Assembly (NCBI RefSeq): GCF_000312485.1
Contig: NZ_HE997645.1
Location: 424,019 to 488,018, forward strand
Direction of reading: 5' to 3'
DNA from: Yersinia massiliensis CCUG 53443
GTDB taxonomy: Bacteria > Pseudomonadota > Gammaproteobacteria > Enterobacterales > Enterobacteriaceae
DNA: 64,000 nt
Shown: one piece after another, positions 17,350-25,535 of the stretch
How the letters are laid out: every line of letters begins with the position of its first letter
Position numbering within the stretch: position 1 is the first letter of the stretch
Notes under the pieces: generated by a model
What the model saw: only the letters and a program-made list of their open reading frames with translations
Database searches by the model: none
What the model was told of the DNA's origin: nothing
Made by a program: the position numbers and the translations under genes

Positions 17350-19076
17350 CGGATACATTTCCCAGCAGGCTGAACGATAAGGGTAAGCTGATTGAACAAA
17401 TGGATATCAGCGTAAAGCGCAAAGAAGCGATTGAGCATCTCTCCGAACAGATAAATGTCACCTTCTCCGGTAAAACCGTTACCATCAAGCGTCACTTCAA
17501 TGTCGATACCCCGCAGTAGAAAGCCTTTTTCAAAGCGCTGAGTCTGGTGGTGTTCCACCTGCTGAATAGCATCAAGACGGCGATTATTCAGCTCATCCCC
17601 CTGCCAGTTGTACAGCTCCAGCGTTCCACGCAGCACTTGTGCACTGCTCATCAGATTGAGGTAACTTGAACCCAGATGGCTCAGTACCCGCCACTGAAAG
17701 TGATCTTCTGCCGGAGGATAAGACGGTAGTGTAGGCTTGCAGAGATTACGTACTTTCAATGGTGTTTGTAACACCGCCTCGCAACGGTCTAACAACGTGC
17801 TTTGTAACGCTTTGCGCGGTAGCTGGCCATTAGTACCGGTAATTTTCAGTGAGACCGCCTCGCGGGTGAACATTCTGTCCGCCTCCCACTGCTGGCCCCC
17901 AAGAATAAGCCAGGTATCATGCAGCCCAGTGACGCCCCTTTTCACCCGTGTGTGGAAATAGCGTTCCGGTGCATGGCGTCTCTGCATCCCGCCGCGATGG
18001 CGAAAACTGGTAAAAGGGACATAGGTGGCATCGGATGTCCGTTGCGAACCGGTCACAGAGTCCACGGAGTAAATCTCGGTATGTCCATCCTGCAAACGGC
18101 GCGGGCGTAGCATATACTCACTTTCCAGCCCATTGATGGTCAGCGGGTCAGCTTCCAGAGAAAATAGGTTAACGACCGGCACGCAATGTAGCTGAAGTGC
18201 ATCATCTCTTACCTGCAAATCACTTTGCCATTGGCAGTCAAACACAACTTCGATATCAAAACAGGTCATCCCCGCAGGTAACGTGACTGTTTCCAGTCCG
18301 TTCAAATGCACGAACATAAATTTTTCGCGGAAAGTGAAATATTCCAGCAACAACTGATAACCACTGAAGGCGCTATCGCCTTTGGGCCACAGCAGGTCTT
18401 CATCTGCAAAGCCACCGGGTGAAAACCAACCATCCAGTTTTATTCGGTCAGCCTGATTGGGCAGGCGCAAATAAAGTGCTGCCTGACGTCGGGTCAGCGC
18501 CAGATGTAACGCACTACTGACCGGCGCGTCTCCCGCCAGATAAAAGCACAGACGACGTAAATCCACCTGTGACCAGTCCGTCTGTGAACTGCATGCCAGT
18601 CGAAGACGCAACACCGAACGGCCATCCGGTTCCGTTGCCATCACCACGGTTGAGACGGAAAGTGGGTTGAGTACCATATCGCGGGTGGTTCGGTACTGGC
18701 AGACCGTATTTTTCGGCCCGATTGGGCGAGAGTAAACTTCCATTCCTGCAGGCACAGTTTCGGCTATTTTCATCGCCGGAACATCTGGGATCAGCGAGAC
18801 AATGGACAGCGAAGGAATAGTGCGAAGGTAATGCGGCCAGAGCATGCTCACCAACCCTTCGGTGAACTCCGGCAGGTCGTCATCGATTTTTTCACGCAGT
18901 CGCCCCATGGAGAAGGCAAAACCTTCAAACAGGCGTTCCACATAAGGGTCCGGCGTACCGGGCTTATCCAGATCTAACATGGCCGCCCGATCAGGGTGAG
19001 TTTGGGCAAACTCTTTAGCGGCATCGCGCAGATAGCGCATTTCGACGTCGTAATAGCGCAGGGTAAGGTCTTTCAT
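17313..19076 (-). CDS. tssF: T6SS baseplate protein TssF
   Basis: The 587-residue protein begins with the diagnostic TssF motifs RYYDVEMRYLRDAAKEFA, DPYVERLFEGFAF, DDDLPEFTEGLVSMLWPHYLR and SIVSLIP. It continues with the TssF core (MEVYSRPIG; FEIEVVFDCQ-like strand; SVDSVTG). TssF is the largest wedge protein of the baseplate. It starts 31 bases after the tssA stop. Confidence 0.9.
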   Translation of the reverse strand: MKDLTLRYYDVEMRYLRDAAKEFAQTHPDRAAMLDLDKPGTPDPYVERLFEGFAFSMGRLREKIDDDLPEFTEGLVSMLWPHYLRTIPSLSIVSLIPDVPAMKIAETVPAGMEVYSRPIGPKNTVCQYRTTRDMVLNPLSVSTVVMATEPDGRSVLRLRLACSSQTDWSQVDLRRLCFYLAGDAPVSSALHLALTRRQAALYLRLPNQADRIKLDGWFSPGGFADEDLLWPKGDSAFSGYQLLLEYFTFREKFMFVHLNGLETVTLPAGMTCFDIEVVFDCQWQSDLQVRDDALQLHCVPVVNLFSLEADPLTINGLESEYMLRPRRLQDGHTEIYSVDSVTGSQRTSDATYVPFTSFRHRGGMQRRHAPERYFHTRVKRGVTGLHDTWLILGGQQWEADRMFTREAVSLKITGTNGQLPRKALQSTLLDRCEAVLQTPLKVRNLCKPTLPSYPPAEDHFQWRVLSHLGSSYLNLMSSAQVLRGTLELYNWQGDELNNRRLDAIQQVEHHQTQRFEKGFLLRGIDIEVTLDGNGFTGEGDIYLFGEMLNRFFALYADIHLFNQLTLIVQPAGKCIRWKENHNQRLPG

Positions 19077-19107
19077 CGTTTTCTTTTTTTCAGGAGAGGG
19101 TTATCGA

Positions 19108-20694
19108 TTAACCACACAGCACCGCAGCTCGTGCTGGGTCGAGGGCAACTAATCCGGCGAGCAGGTTTTCCATCTCACTATGCAGGTGTGATTTGTTCGA
19201 ATCTGTCCGGCTGGCTTTCATTCTCAGTAGTTTCAGGCGACGGGCTTTCACTTCAAACAGCAGTTCTGGCTCCCATTGACTGAGCGTCATCTGGGTCGCA
19301 TTCCCCTCCAGTTCACCCAGTAAATGCAGTGCCATATCATTTTTTCCGTACTGTTCAGCGACCCTCGCCATCAGCAGACGGATCAGCCACTGATGGCGAG
19401 ACGTGCGGATACCGGGACGGTTTTGCAGCCAATTCAACGCCGCCTCCACGCCTTCGCTGTCGGCTTGCGCCAATGCTTCAGGTTCCAATTGCAGAATATC
19501 GTCATCGCCCGCGGTACTGGCCGATGCTGCGGGTTCACTGCCCCAACTTTCTGAGGCCATGACATGCTGGTTTATCCAGTGCAGCGTGACTTCATCGGCG
19601 AACGGGGTACCATCACTGAATGCCAGACCTTCAAGCCCCGGCAGGCGGGTCAGCAGACCGTTCAGATCTTGCTTAATAATGTCAGCCCAGCGCTCATGCG
19701 GTGCGCCCGTTTTCATCAGCGCCTGATGGGTATACCACTGGAGATCAAGCCATAGGTGATTCACGCCCTGAGCGAACAGGATGTCGGTTTGTTCCAGCAG
19801 TTCCAGCCAACTTTGTTGGAGGTAGAGACGTTTAAGCAGGGCGCGGTTCTCTGGCTTTGGCGGGGCTAGGCGAGTACATCCGTCTGCTGCCAACGGCGGA
19901 AGTTCATGCAGTGTATCCAGGCGAATACTTTTCATCAGATGATGGCCCGACAGCCAGCCGTTTGGCTGGTCGCGCAAGTATTTCGCCAACAGTTTTGCCT
20001 GATCGAGCAAATCACGCCCAGAAGTGACCGCTTTCAGTGCCGGAGCATCAGGTGCTGCGTGGCGAGAAGGACTGCTGTTTTGTGGAATGACGGCGTCAGG
20101 ACCGCCGGATTGCATCAGCCGGTTTTCTAATGCCGCATAAAGGCTAGAGAACTGAGGACGCGTGGACTCATCCCAGCCCCCCACGCTTTCCTCGATTAAC
20201 GCCAGCGCGCCCACAATGCGTTCAAAGTCAGCCTTTGCAACTTCCGGATAGAGTGACAGGCTGTCCAGCATCCGGCTACCGGCCAACCATTCCAGTGCTA
20301 ATTTGCGGCTATTGCCACGTTGTGGATGCAGCGCATCACCAAAACGTTGGACCAATCCGGCCAGCAAGGCTAATCCGTCCGCCAGTCCACTTTCACCATT
20401 AATGTGCAGTCGCGCCCAGATATAATAGGTCGCGACACGTGCATCCTTGCATGCACCGGTCAGCAACTTCTCCGCCAGTGCACAAACCAAATCGATGTCT
20501 GCGCCGGACAGTTTGTTGACCTCTTCACGCATCTGTTGGAAGTCATCGTCATAACTGGGGTCATCACCCACCGGAGCATCCGCTGAGATAGGAACTAGCC
20601 ATTTCTCCCAGAGCGAAATCTGCGGCTGAGCCTGTTGCGAAAGTGCCTGCTGTTCTGCATGGCAGGCGTTGAGTAAGCTGTGCAACGTCGCCAT
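19108..20694 (-). CDS. tssA: T6SS sheath-cap and assembly protein TssA
   Basis: The 528-residue protein has the ImpA N-terminal domain (WLVPISADAPVGDDPSYDDD at residues 31-50; YIWARLHINGESGLADGLALL). A middle domain (LLDQAKLLAKYLRDQPNGW) and an alpha-helical VasJ-type C-terminal region follow. TssA recruits baseplate parts to the membrane complex and then stays at the growing tip of the tube and sheath. Its ATG overlaps the tssM stop in a TGATG junction. Confidence 0.87.
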   Translation of the reverse strand: MATLHSLLNACHAEQQALSQQAQPQISLWEKWLVPISADAPVGDDPSYDDDFQQMREEVNKLSGADIDLVCALAEKLLTGACKDARVATYYIWARLHINGESGLADGLALLAGLVQRFGDALHPQRGNSRKLALEWLAGSRMLDSLSLYPEVAKADFERIVGALALIEESVGGWDESTRPQFSSLYAALENRLMQSGGPDAVIPQNSSPSRHAAPDAPALKAVTSGRDLLDQAKLLAKYLRDQPNGWLSGHHLMKSIRLDTLHELPPLAADGCTRLAPPKPENRALLKRLYLQQSWLELLEQTDILFAQGVNHLWLDLQWYTHQALMKTGAPHERWADIIKQDLNGLLTRLPGLEGLAFSDGTPFADEVTLHWINQHVMASESWGSEPAASASTAGDDDILQLEPEALAQADSEGVEAALNWLQNRPGIRTSRHQWLIRLLMARVAEQYGKNDMALHLLGELEGNATQMTLSQWEPELLFEVKARRLKLLRMKASRTDSNKSHLHSEMENLLAGLVALDPARAAVLCG

Positions 20695-23600
20695 CAGTAT
20701 GCTTCTCCTAATGTGGTATCCGATATGGTGTTATCCGATAGGGTGGTATCCGACGACTGAACGCGACTTACCGCATCGACACTGAATATTTGCGTCGGTA
20801 AAACGAAGTTACGCAGTTTCAGTAAGGCCAACGGACCTTCTCCCGCTTCCGTCCGTAGGGTGTAGTTCAGCGACCGGCCATCAGGGGCTTTCCAAGTAAG
20901 ATTAAAACTGCTGTTCACGCCCTGATAAGGTGTGACTTGAGCTTTATCCAGTAACCGGATCCATCCCCAAGCGCCTGGGAGATCGGCAAACTGTCGGGTA
21001 CCTGCTTGGGTGCTTATCCAACTCAAGCTGGCACCTGGCGCTTCAGTATCATGGGGCCAAATGAAACGTTTCCAGACAGGTAACTGGTTGTAATAGTTTA
21101 GTTTCTGACTATCAATGACCAGATCAGTTTGCATCACATCTTTGGCTGTTCCTGGGCGCAGTTCAAAACGCATACCCGCTTCACCGTCAGCAAACACCAC
21201 ATCAGACAAATAACTCAGTTGGTCTACGGCTTCCAAGAACGCGGGGTTAAATGTCAATCCTTGAGCATTAATGCTGTCCGGCACCCAATGGCTGCCCTCT
21301 TTGTGCAGCACCCCGTTCAAGCGGGTTTGCAGGAAGCGAGCGATACGACCACTGTCACTATTGAGGTAACGAGCCAACAGCGGGAGTGACACTTCACTAC
21401 TGGTATCTTTTAACGGATAACGTCCGCCGAAAGTACTGTTCCAATCATCCACAATAGACGCCTGCCACTGGGCATTCAGGCTCTGCGCGGCGGGCGTCAA
21501 TACCTGCTGCCAAGCCTGCTCCATAGGCTGAACAAATACCGTCTGGCCAAATCCACTCCACTCTTGCCCGAGACTGGCGGCAATCAGGCTGCCGTAATCC
21601 CGAGTCTCAGCCAGATCGACCGCTTTACCCTGAAATACCGTCTGGGCCAAGCTTTGAGTCATGGCCTGAGGGTCGGCAGCATTCACCACCTGCTGGAGTT
21701 TAAGGCGGACTTGGGTGACTCGAGTCAGGAAGGTTTGCAGACTGAGGTTGGTGTTGCCTTGCCCGCCAGCTTTGACGTCCATCAGCGCCAGTACTGGCCC
21801 GAAAGTCGCGTCCAGTGGCCCCTGAGCACCGGCTTGTTGGTCAATAGCAGGTTGTTCATCACGATTTAACAGATTTTTGGCTGATTTCACCAACGAGTCT
21901 GATAACGCCTCACCCGTTTGCCCCGTCTTCCCCTGCACACTCAGGGTGTTCATTAGCGCCACTAGAGGAGATTGGCGCACGTCTGCCATCAGCGTGAGCT
22001 GGTCGATAGAGTCAGATAATGTTTGTGCCTGCTGCCAGTGCAGGCTGTTGAGAAAGTCTAGCCAACTACTGGAAAAATCAGCGAAATAGCGCGCCTTCAG
22101 ACGCGCCTGAAGGGCTTCTGGAGAATCCTGCTGCAAGACGGCATTTTTGATATCACTCAGCACCCAGTCCATCTCTTCCCGACGCTCAGTGACCACCTTT
22201 TCAATCGCTGGTTTTACTGCATCCTCCCACGCCTTACGAGTGAACATGCCCGGCACAACGGCGTCAGTGGAAAATATTCGTTCAGCATCGGTATCGCCCG
22301 TCATGTCAGACAGGCGCAGATCGGCATACTGATGCGCGACCTGAACCATCATCTTTTGGTAGAGCGAAGACTCACTGTTGCGGGCTCCCATCTGACTAAT
22401 CAGCCGGGTACGTACCTGACTGACCAAGTTTTCATCCAGCTTCAAACGCCAAGATGGGTGCTGAGAAAGATTCTGGGCATAAAAACTCAGTAGCGTGGGA
22501 CCACTGCCCTGCCAGATGCTGTCCGGTACGCCACTGCGCTGTGGCCAGTTTTGGAGTAGCGTGGGGCTAAACCACGCCGCATCCATCTTCTCTGGACGCG
22601 CCAACATCAGATAGAGTTTTAATTGGTCGTAAGCGGGTTTCACCAGCGTGTCCCGTAGTGGGGAGTCGGGGGGAAGCTGCGCCATCGTGGTGAGTTGGTC
22701 TTCAAGGTGACGGGCGGCGGCATCACGCAGTAGAGGCATTGCGCTGGCCTGGTAGTGTGGCCAGAGCGCGGTCAGCAGCGAATCATTTTGGCTCAGACTA
22801 AACCGGCTGTACCACGGTGCGCCCTGTTGCTGACGATACTGCAATCTGTCTAACGTGTGTTGCATATCCAGTTGCGCTTGAAGACGCGCCGGAAGAGGTT
22901 GCTGCACGTTAGCCGCCAGTTTCACCTGAGACTCACTGGTCATAATCGCGTCTCGGTTTATCAGAAATGACATCACCATCCCTGCGCCCCACAACACCAT
23001 GCCACCCGCCACAACGACCCCTAGCGTTTTACGCCAAGCGAACCCCAGTTTTTTCGCTGCCAGACCGGTGGGTAATGATGAGATTGAATCAATCAACACA
23101 TCCCAGCGGTTATCCTTGGCCCAGTGATGTTTCACACTGCGTTTTGCATTGACGGATGCCGGACTGAAGATAACTCCCGCCAGCGGTGAAGGACGATAGG
23201 GGTTCAGTAGCGTCGCAAGAGGACCCGCGACAGAGTCCGGCTGACGCGCTAGCTGATCGGCCAGTTGCAACAAAAACGGGTGCTGGGTGTTACTGCTAAT
23301 CTGTTGCGTACCCTGTTCAATCAAGGATGGCAACAGCCCGTCAAGTTGCGTTCTCAGTTCGTCTGGTTGGCAACCTGCTGGCAGTAAACAGCCCACAGAT
23401 TGCGTGATACGGTCGACTCCATCATCAGCATGCAGTGACCAGACATACAGCGGCAGCCGCCAGCCAAGCAGGTCAAAACGTGCAGCAAACGCCTGCGCCA
23501 CACTGTCCATCATATCGGCGGTGAGTGCTGTTTTAGCGTCTTTCTGCCCCAGCATCGTGCGTTGAGCTAAGGCTGAGGTCACCCAGACGACACCATCAAG

Positions 23601-23936
23601 CGGACGTCCGCGTAATTTACGCAGAGCACCCAGCCACGCGCTATCCGCCTGTGCCCCAAGATCGCCTCCCCACAGCAGCACGGTGCCACTGTCTTCCTGC
23701 CAGTATTGCGATGTCAGGCCCGGAGTGAGTTGCTCGACATCCGCCGCACTGCCAGTGAGTAGAAGGATGCGTACTTTGCGGGGCCAGAAGCGGCCGTATT
23801 GAGTGCGGAGATAAGAAGATAGTATACGGGTGACATTATGTTCTTCAGCCCTTGCTAACGGAGAATTTGAGGAAGAAAACATCCCCCACTTTTTCTTAAA
23901 GGCATCCAGCCGGGCTAGCTTATTCCATCCTTGCAT
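20694..23936 (-). CDS. tssM: T6SS membrane complex protein TssM (IcmF family), main part
   Basis: From ATG 23936 this encodes 1080 residues. They include a cytoplasmic domain (EEHNVTRILSSYLRTQYGRFW, VRILLLTGSAADVEQL), a transmembrane helix near residue 325 (GVVVAGGMVLWGAGMVMSFLI) and a long periplasmic domain ending in the IcmF C-terminal beta fold (LNYYNQLPVWKRFIWPHDTEAPGASLSW). TssM links TssL to TssJ. Two things are odd. The place of the nucleotide-binding loop reads TGSAADVEQL, with no GxxxxGK[ST], so ATP binding is doubtful. The family's N-terminal membrane hairpin is missing from this frame and is encoded by the gene at 23915-24139. One extra base in the T-runs at 23940-23950 would fuse the two into one protein of normal length. 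The frame is open to 24050, but that extension only reads the other gene out of frame. Confidence 0.85.
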   Translation of the reverse strand: MQGWNKLARLDAFKKKWGMFSSSNSPLARAEEHNVTRILSSYLRTQYGRFWPRKVRILLLTGSAADVEQLTPGLTSQYWQEDSGTVLLWGGDLGAQADSAWLGALRKLRGRPLDGVVWVTSALAQRTMLGQKDAKTALTADMMDSVAQAFAARFDLLGWRLPLYVWSLHADDGVDRITQSVGCLLPAGCQPDELRTQLDGLLPSLIEQGTQQISSNTQHPFLLQLADQLARQPDSVAGPLATLLNPYRPSPLAGVIFSPASVNAKRSVKHHWAKDNRWDVLIDSISSLPTGLAAKKLGFAWRKTLGVVVAGGMVLWGAGMVMSFLINRDAIMTSESQVKLAANVQQPLPARLQAQLDMQHTLDRLQYRQQQGAPWYSRFSLSQNDSLLTALWPHYQASAMPLLRDAAARHLEDQLTTMAQLPPDSPLRDTLVKPAYDQLKLYLMLARPEKMDAAWFSPTLLQNWPQRSGVPDSIWQGSGPTLLSFYAQNLSQHPSWRLKLDENLVSQVRTRLISQMGARNSESSLYQKMMVQVAHQYADLRLSDMTGDTDAERIFSTDAVVPGMFTRKAWEDAVKPAIEKVVTERREEMDWVLSDIKNAVLQQDSPEALQARLKARYFADFSSSWLDFLNSLHWQQAQTLSDSIDQLTLMADVRQSPLVALMNTLSVQGKTGQTGEALSDSLVKSAKNLLNRDEQPAIDQQAGAQGPLDATFGPVLALMDVKAGGQGNTNLSLQTFLTRVTQVRLKLQQVVNAADPQAMTQSLAQTVFQGKAVDLAETRDYGSLIAASLGQEWSGFGQTVFVQPMEQAWQQVLTPAAQSLNAQWQASIVDDWNSTFGGRYPLKDTSSEVSLPLLARYLNSDSGRIARFLQTRLNGVLHKEGSHWVPDSINAQGLTFNPAFLEAVDQLSYLSDVVFADGEAGMRFELRPGTAKDVMQTDLVIDSQKLNYYNQLPVWKRFIWPHDTEAPGASLSWISTQAGTRQFADLPGAWGWIRLLDKAQVTPYQGVNSSFNLTWKAPDGRSLNYTLRTEAGEGPLALLKLRNFVLPTQIFSVDAVSRVQSSDTTLSDNTISDTTLGEAY

Positions 23937-24139
23937 AACAAAAGGAAAAACCACATCAAGGCAAACCATGCGACTCCAATATAAAGTGATAGCGTCTGCC
24001 ATGATATAACCGGTAAATCCAGCGTATCGTTTAAAAACCAATACAAACATCCAATGATCAATAACAGCAAACTAACGACGAGCAAATACCAGATAGCCTG
24101 GTGAAGTACAGACCCTTTATTTTCATTATTCTTAATCAA
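23915..24139 (-). CDS. Two-helix membrane segment, probable split N-terminus of TssM
   Basis: The 74-residue product consists of two hydrophobic helices (AIWYLLVVSLLLLIIGCLYWF and LSLYIGVAWFALMWFFLLL), the arrangement that opens TssM/IcmF proteins. It overlaps the stop of the preceding gene by 8 bases and the frame of tssM by 22 bases. A one-base gain near 23940-23950 would read through as MWFFLFVMQGWNKLARLD into tssM. It may therefore be a real separate subunit, a natural mutation in tssM or a sequencing error. The frame-restoration argument favours one original gene. Confidence 0.7.
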   Translation of the reverse strand: MIKNNENKGSVLHQAIWYLLVVSLLLLIIGCLYWFLNDTLDLPVISWQTLSLYIGVAWFALMWFFLLLCKDGIS

Positions 24140-25271
24140 CGGTAATTACTCCGATAATGCATTTATCTGCTTTGTCCTGCGTTATCCATCCGCAGTTTGT
24201 TTGTGTTTCCAAACTATGAATTGCAGCAATAGATAACGTAATAAATGGGGCTACCTGCTGTAAATCCCCCCAAAACGGTTGCATAATATGACCCAGTGTA
24301 GGCCATTCACTTGATTGCATATTTTCTGCAACCTTTTTATGCAATGAAATACAATCTTCGGGCACCACTGTCAGGTTTGCATACTTCATAACTTGCCGAG
24401 AAAGCATTTGAGGTGTTTCTTCTAAAGAATCCTGTCTTTCAGCACGATGAATGATTGATTTGCCCTGCCCCCCAACCACCCAAGCAAATCCGGCTTCCCC
24501 CATTACCTGAGTATGGTCATCAGCATGGGACTGATAAATCCCAGCACACAGCAAACGCACATTTTTGTCACCCGATAAACCGTGGAAAGCGTCGATGGCC
24601 TTATCCAGGTCGTCGATATCATTGAAAGGTAATGCAGGAGTCTGGAATTGCCACCCTTGTTCAGAAAGTAACTGGGTAAAGAGTTGTCCATGATCGTGAG
24701 TACCGCACCAGTAAACCTTGTGAAAAACAGGGGCTATTTCGCTATTGGCTGGCGATATGTCAAGCAAGGTTAGCACCAAATGCCGGGTCAATGCCGCCCC
24801 CCTGCGTGAAACATCATTCTCCAAGACCTGCGGACAACGCAGTACCCGCATTCCCTCGGCTATCATCATGGGAGCCGGTGGAACCGCGTCTTGCGTGAAA
24901 ACAGCCAGATGATGTTCAGGTTTATCGCCAGGAGGTCCTAATAAGCACAGAGATTCCAATGGTAGACCCAGTGCGCGGTGCTCCCACCATTGCTCAGACG
25001 CCTGATGGAGAACATCGCGATAACTTTGCCGATTACTCAATGCCACCTGATAAATCAGACTGCGAGCAGCAAATAACAAACTCATGAGTAACAGGGGGAA
25101 AACCGCTACCCAAAACCAAAATGGTGCCGACCTAATCGGCTTATCTGGGGGCCATACCCAAACAGTGATAAAAGTGCACAGCAGGCTTATTACCAGTGCG
25201 GCAATCCCCCAGCGCAGTTTAACCGGGGGAGCGACCGCCCGATAATCGGGATAGTTGGGCGGTTGTTTCAT
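24132..25271 (-). CDS. T6SS-encoded membrane protein of unknown function
   Basis: This 379-residue protein has two N-terminal transmembrane helices (GIAALVISLLCTFITVWVW and FWFWVAVFPLLLMSLLFAA) and a soluble C-terminal domain of about 300 residues that I do not recognise. That domain has segments such as LVLTLLDISPANSEIAP, VYWCGTHDHGQLFTQL and VRLLCAGIYQSHADDHTQVMGEAGFAWVVGG. The start at 25271 forms an ATGA overlap with the PAAR stop, and the end overlaps the next gene, so it is tightly embedded between the spike and membrane-complex genes. A role in effector loading or in the membrane complex is possible from position alone. Confidence 0.75.
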   Translation of the reverse strand: MKQPPNYPDYRAVAPPVKLRWGIAALVISLLCTFITVWVWPPDKPIRSAPFWFWVAVFPLLLMSLLFAARSLIYQVALSNRQSYRDVLHQASEQWWEHRALGLPLESLCLLGPPGDKPEHHLAVFTQDAVPPAPMMIAEGMRVLRCPQVLENDVSRRGAALTRHLVLTLLDISPANSEIAPVFHKVYWCGTHDHGQLFTQLLSEQGWQFQTPALPFNDIDDLDKAIDAFHGLSGDKNVRLLCAGIYQSHADDHTQVMGEAGFAWVVGGQGKSIIHRAERQDSLEETPQMLSRQVMKYANLTVVPEDCISLHKKVAENMQSSEWPTLGHIMQPFWGDLQQVAPFITLSIAAIHSLETQTNCGWITQDKADKCIIGVITVD

Positions 25272-25534
25272 AACGCAATATCCACATCCGTCAATGAACT
25301 CACTAAGGTACATCCACAGGCGGTGTGGTGTCCGTCCAAAGCCACGGCCTTTCCATCGAACAGGGTACCCGCCGCCCCTTCCGTAATCACCGTTGAACCG
25401 TGTTTATAGCATTTCACTGCATCCCCAACACACGAGACAGGTTTACCGAAGACCATATAACGCCCTTCCAGTACCTCGCCTCCGTATTCACGCAAGACAT
25501 CTCCCCGGCGAATCACCTTTTTCAATCCCCCCAT
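25268..25534 (-). CDS. PAAR-domain spike-tip protein
   Basis: The 88-residue protein is a lone PAAR domain with the metal-ligand pattern spread over SCVGDAVKCYKHG, TVITEGAAGTLFDGKAVALDGHHTACGC and the end of the fold. PAAR proteins form a zinc-bound cone at the tip of the VgrG trimer and carry or recruit effectors. It lies two bases after the Tle1-like effector gene and overlaps the next gene by four bases, so effector, tip and the unknown membrane protein are translated as a unit. Confidence 0.88.
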   Translation of the reverse strand: MGGLKKVIRRGDVLREYGGEVLEGRYMVFGKPVSCVGDAVKCYKHGSTVITEGAAGTLFDGKAVALDGHHTACGCTLVSSLTDVDIAL

Positions 25535-25535
25535 A

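Noticed and set aside
20694-24050. tssM starting at ATG 24050
   Set aside because: The extra 38 residues are an out-of-frame reading of the membrane-helix gene and do not look like a TssM N-terminus.
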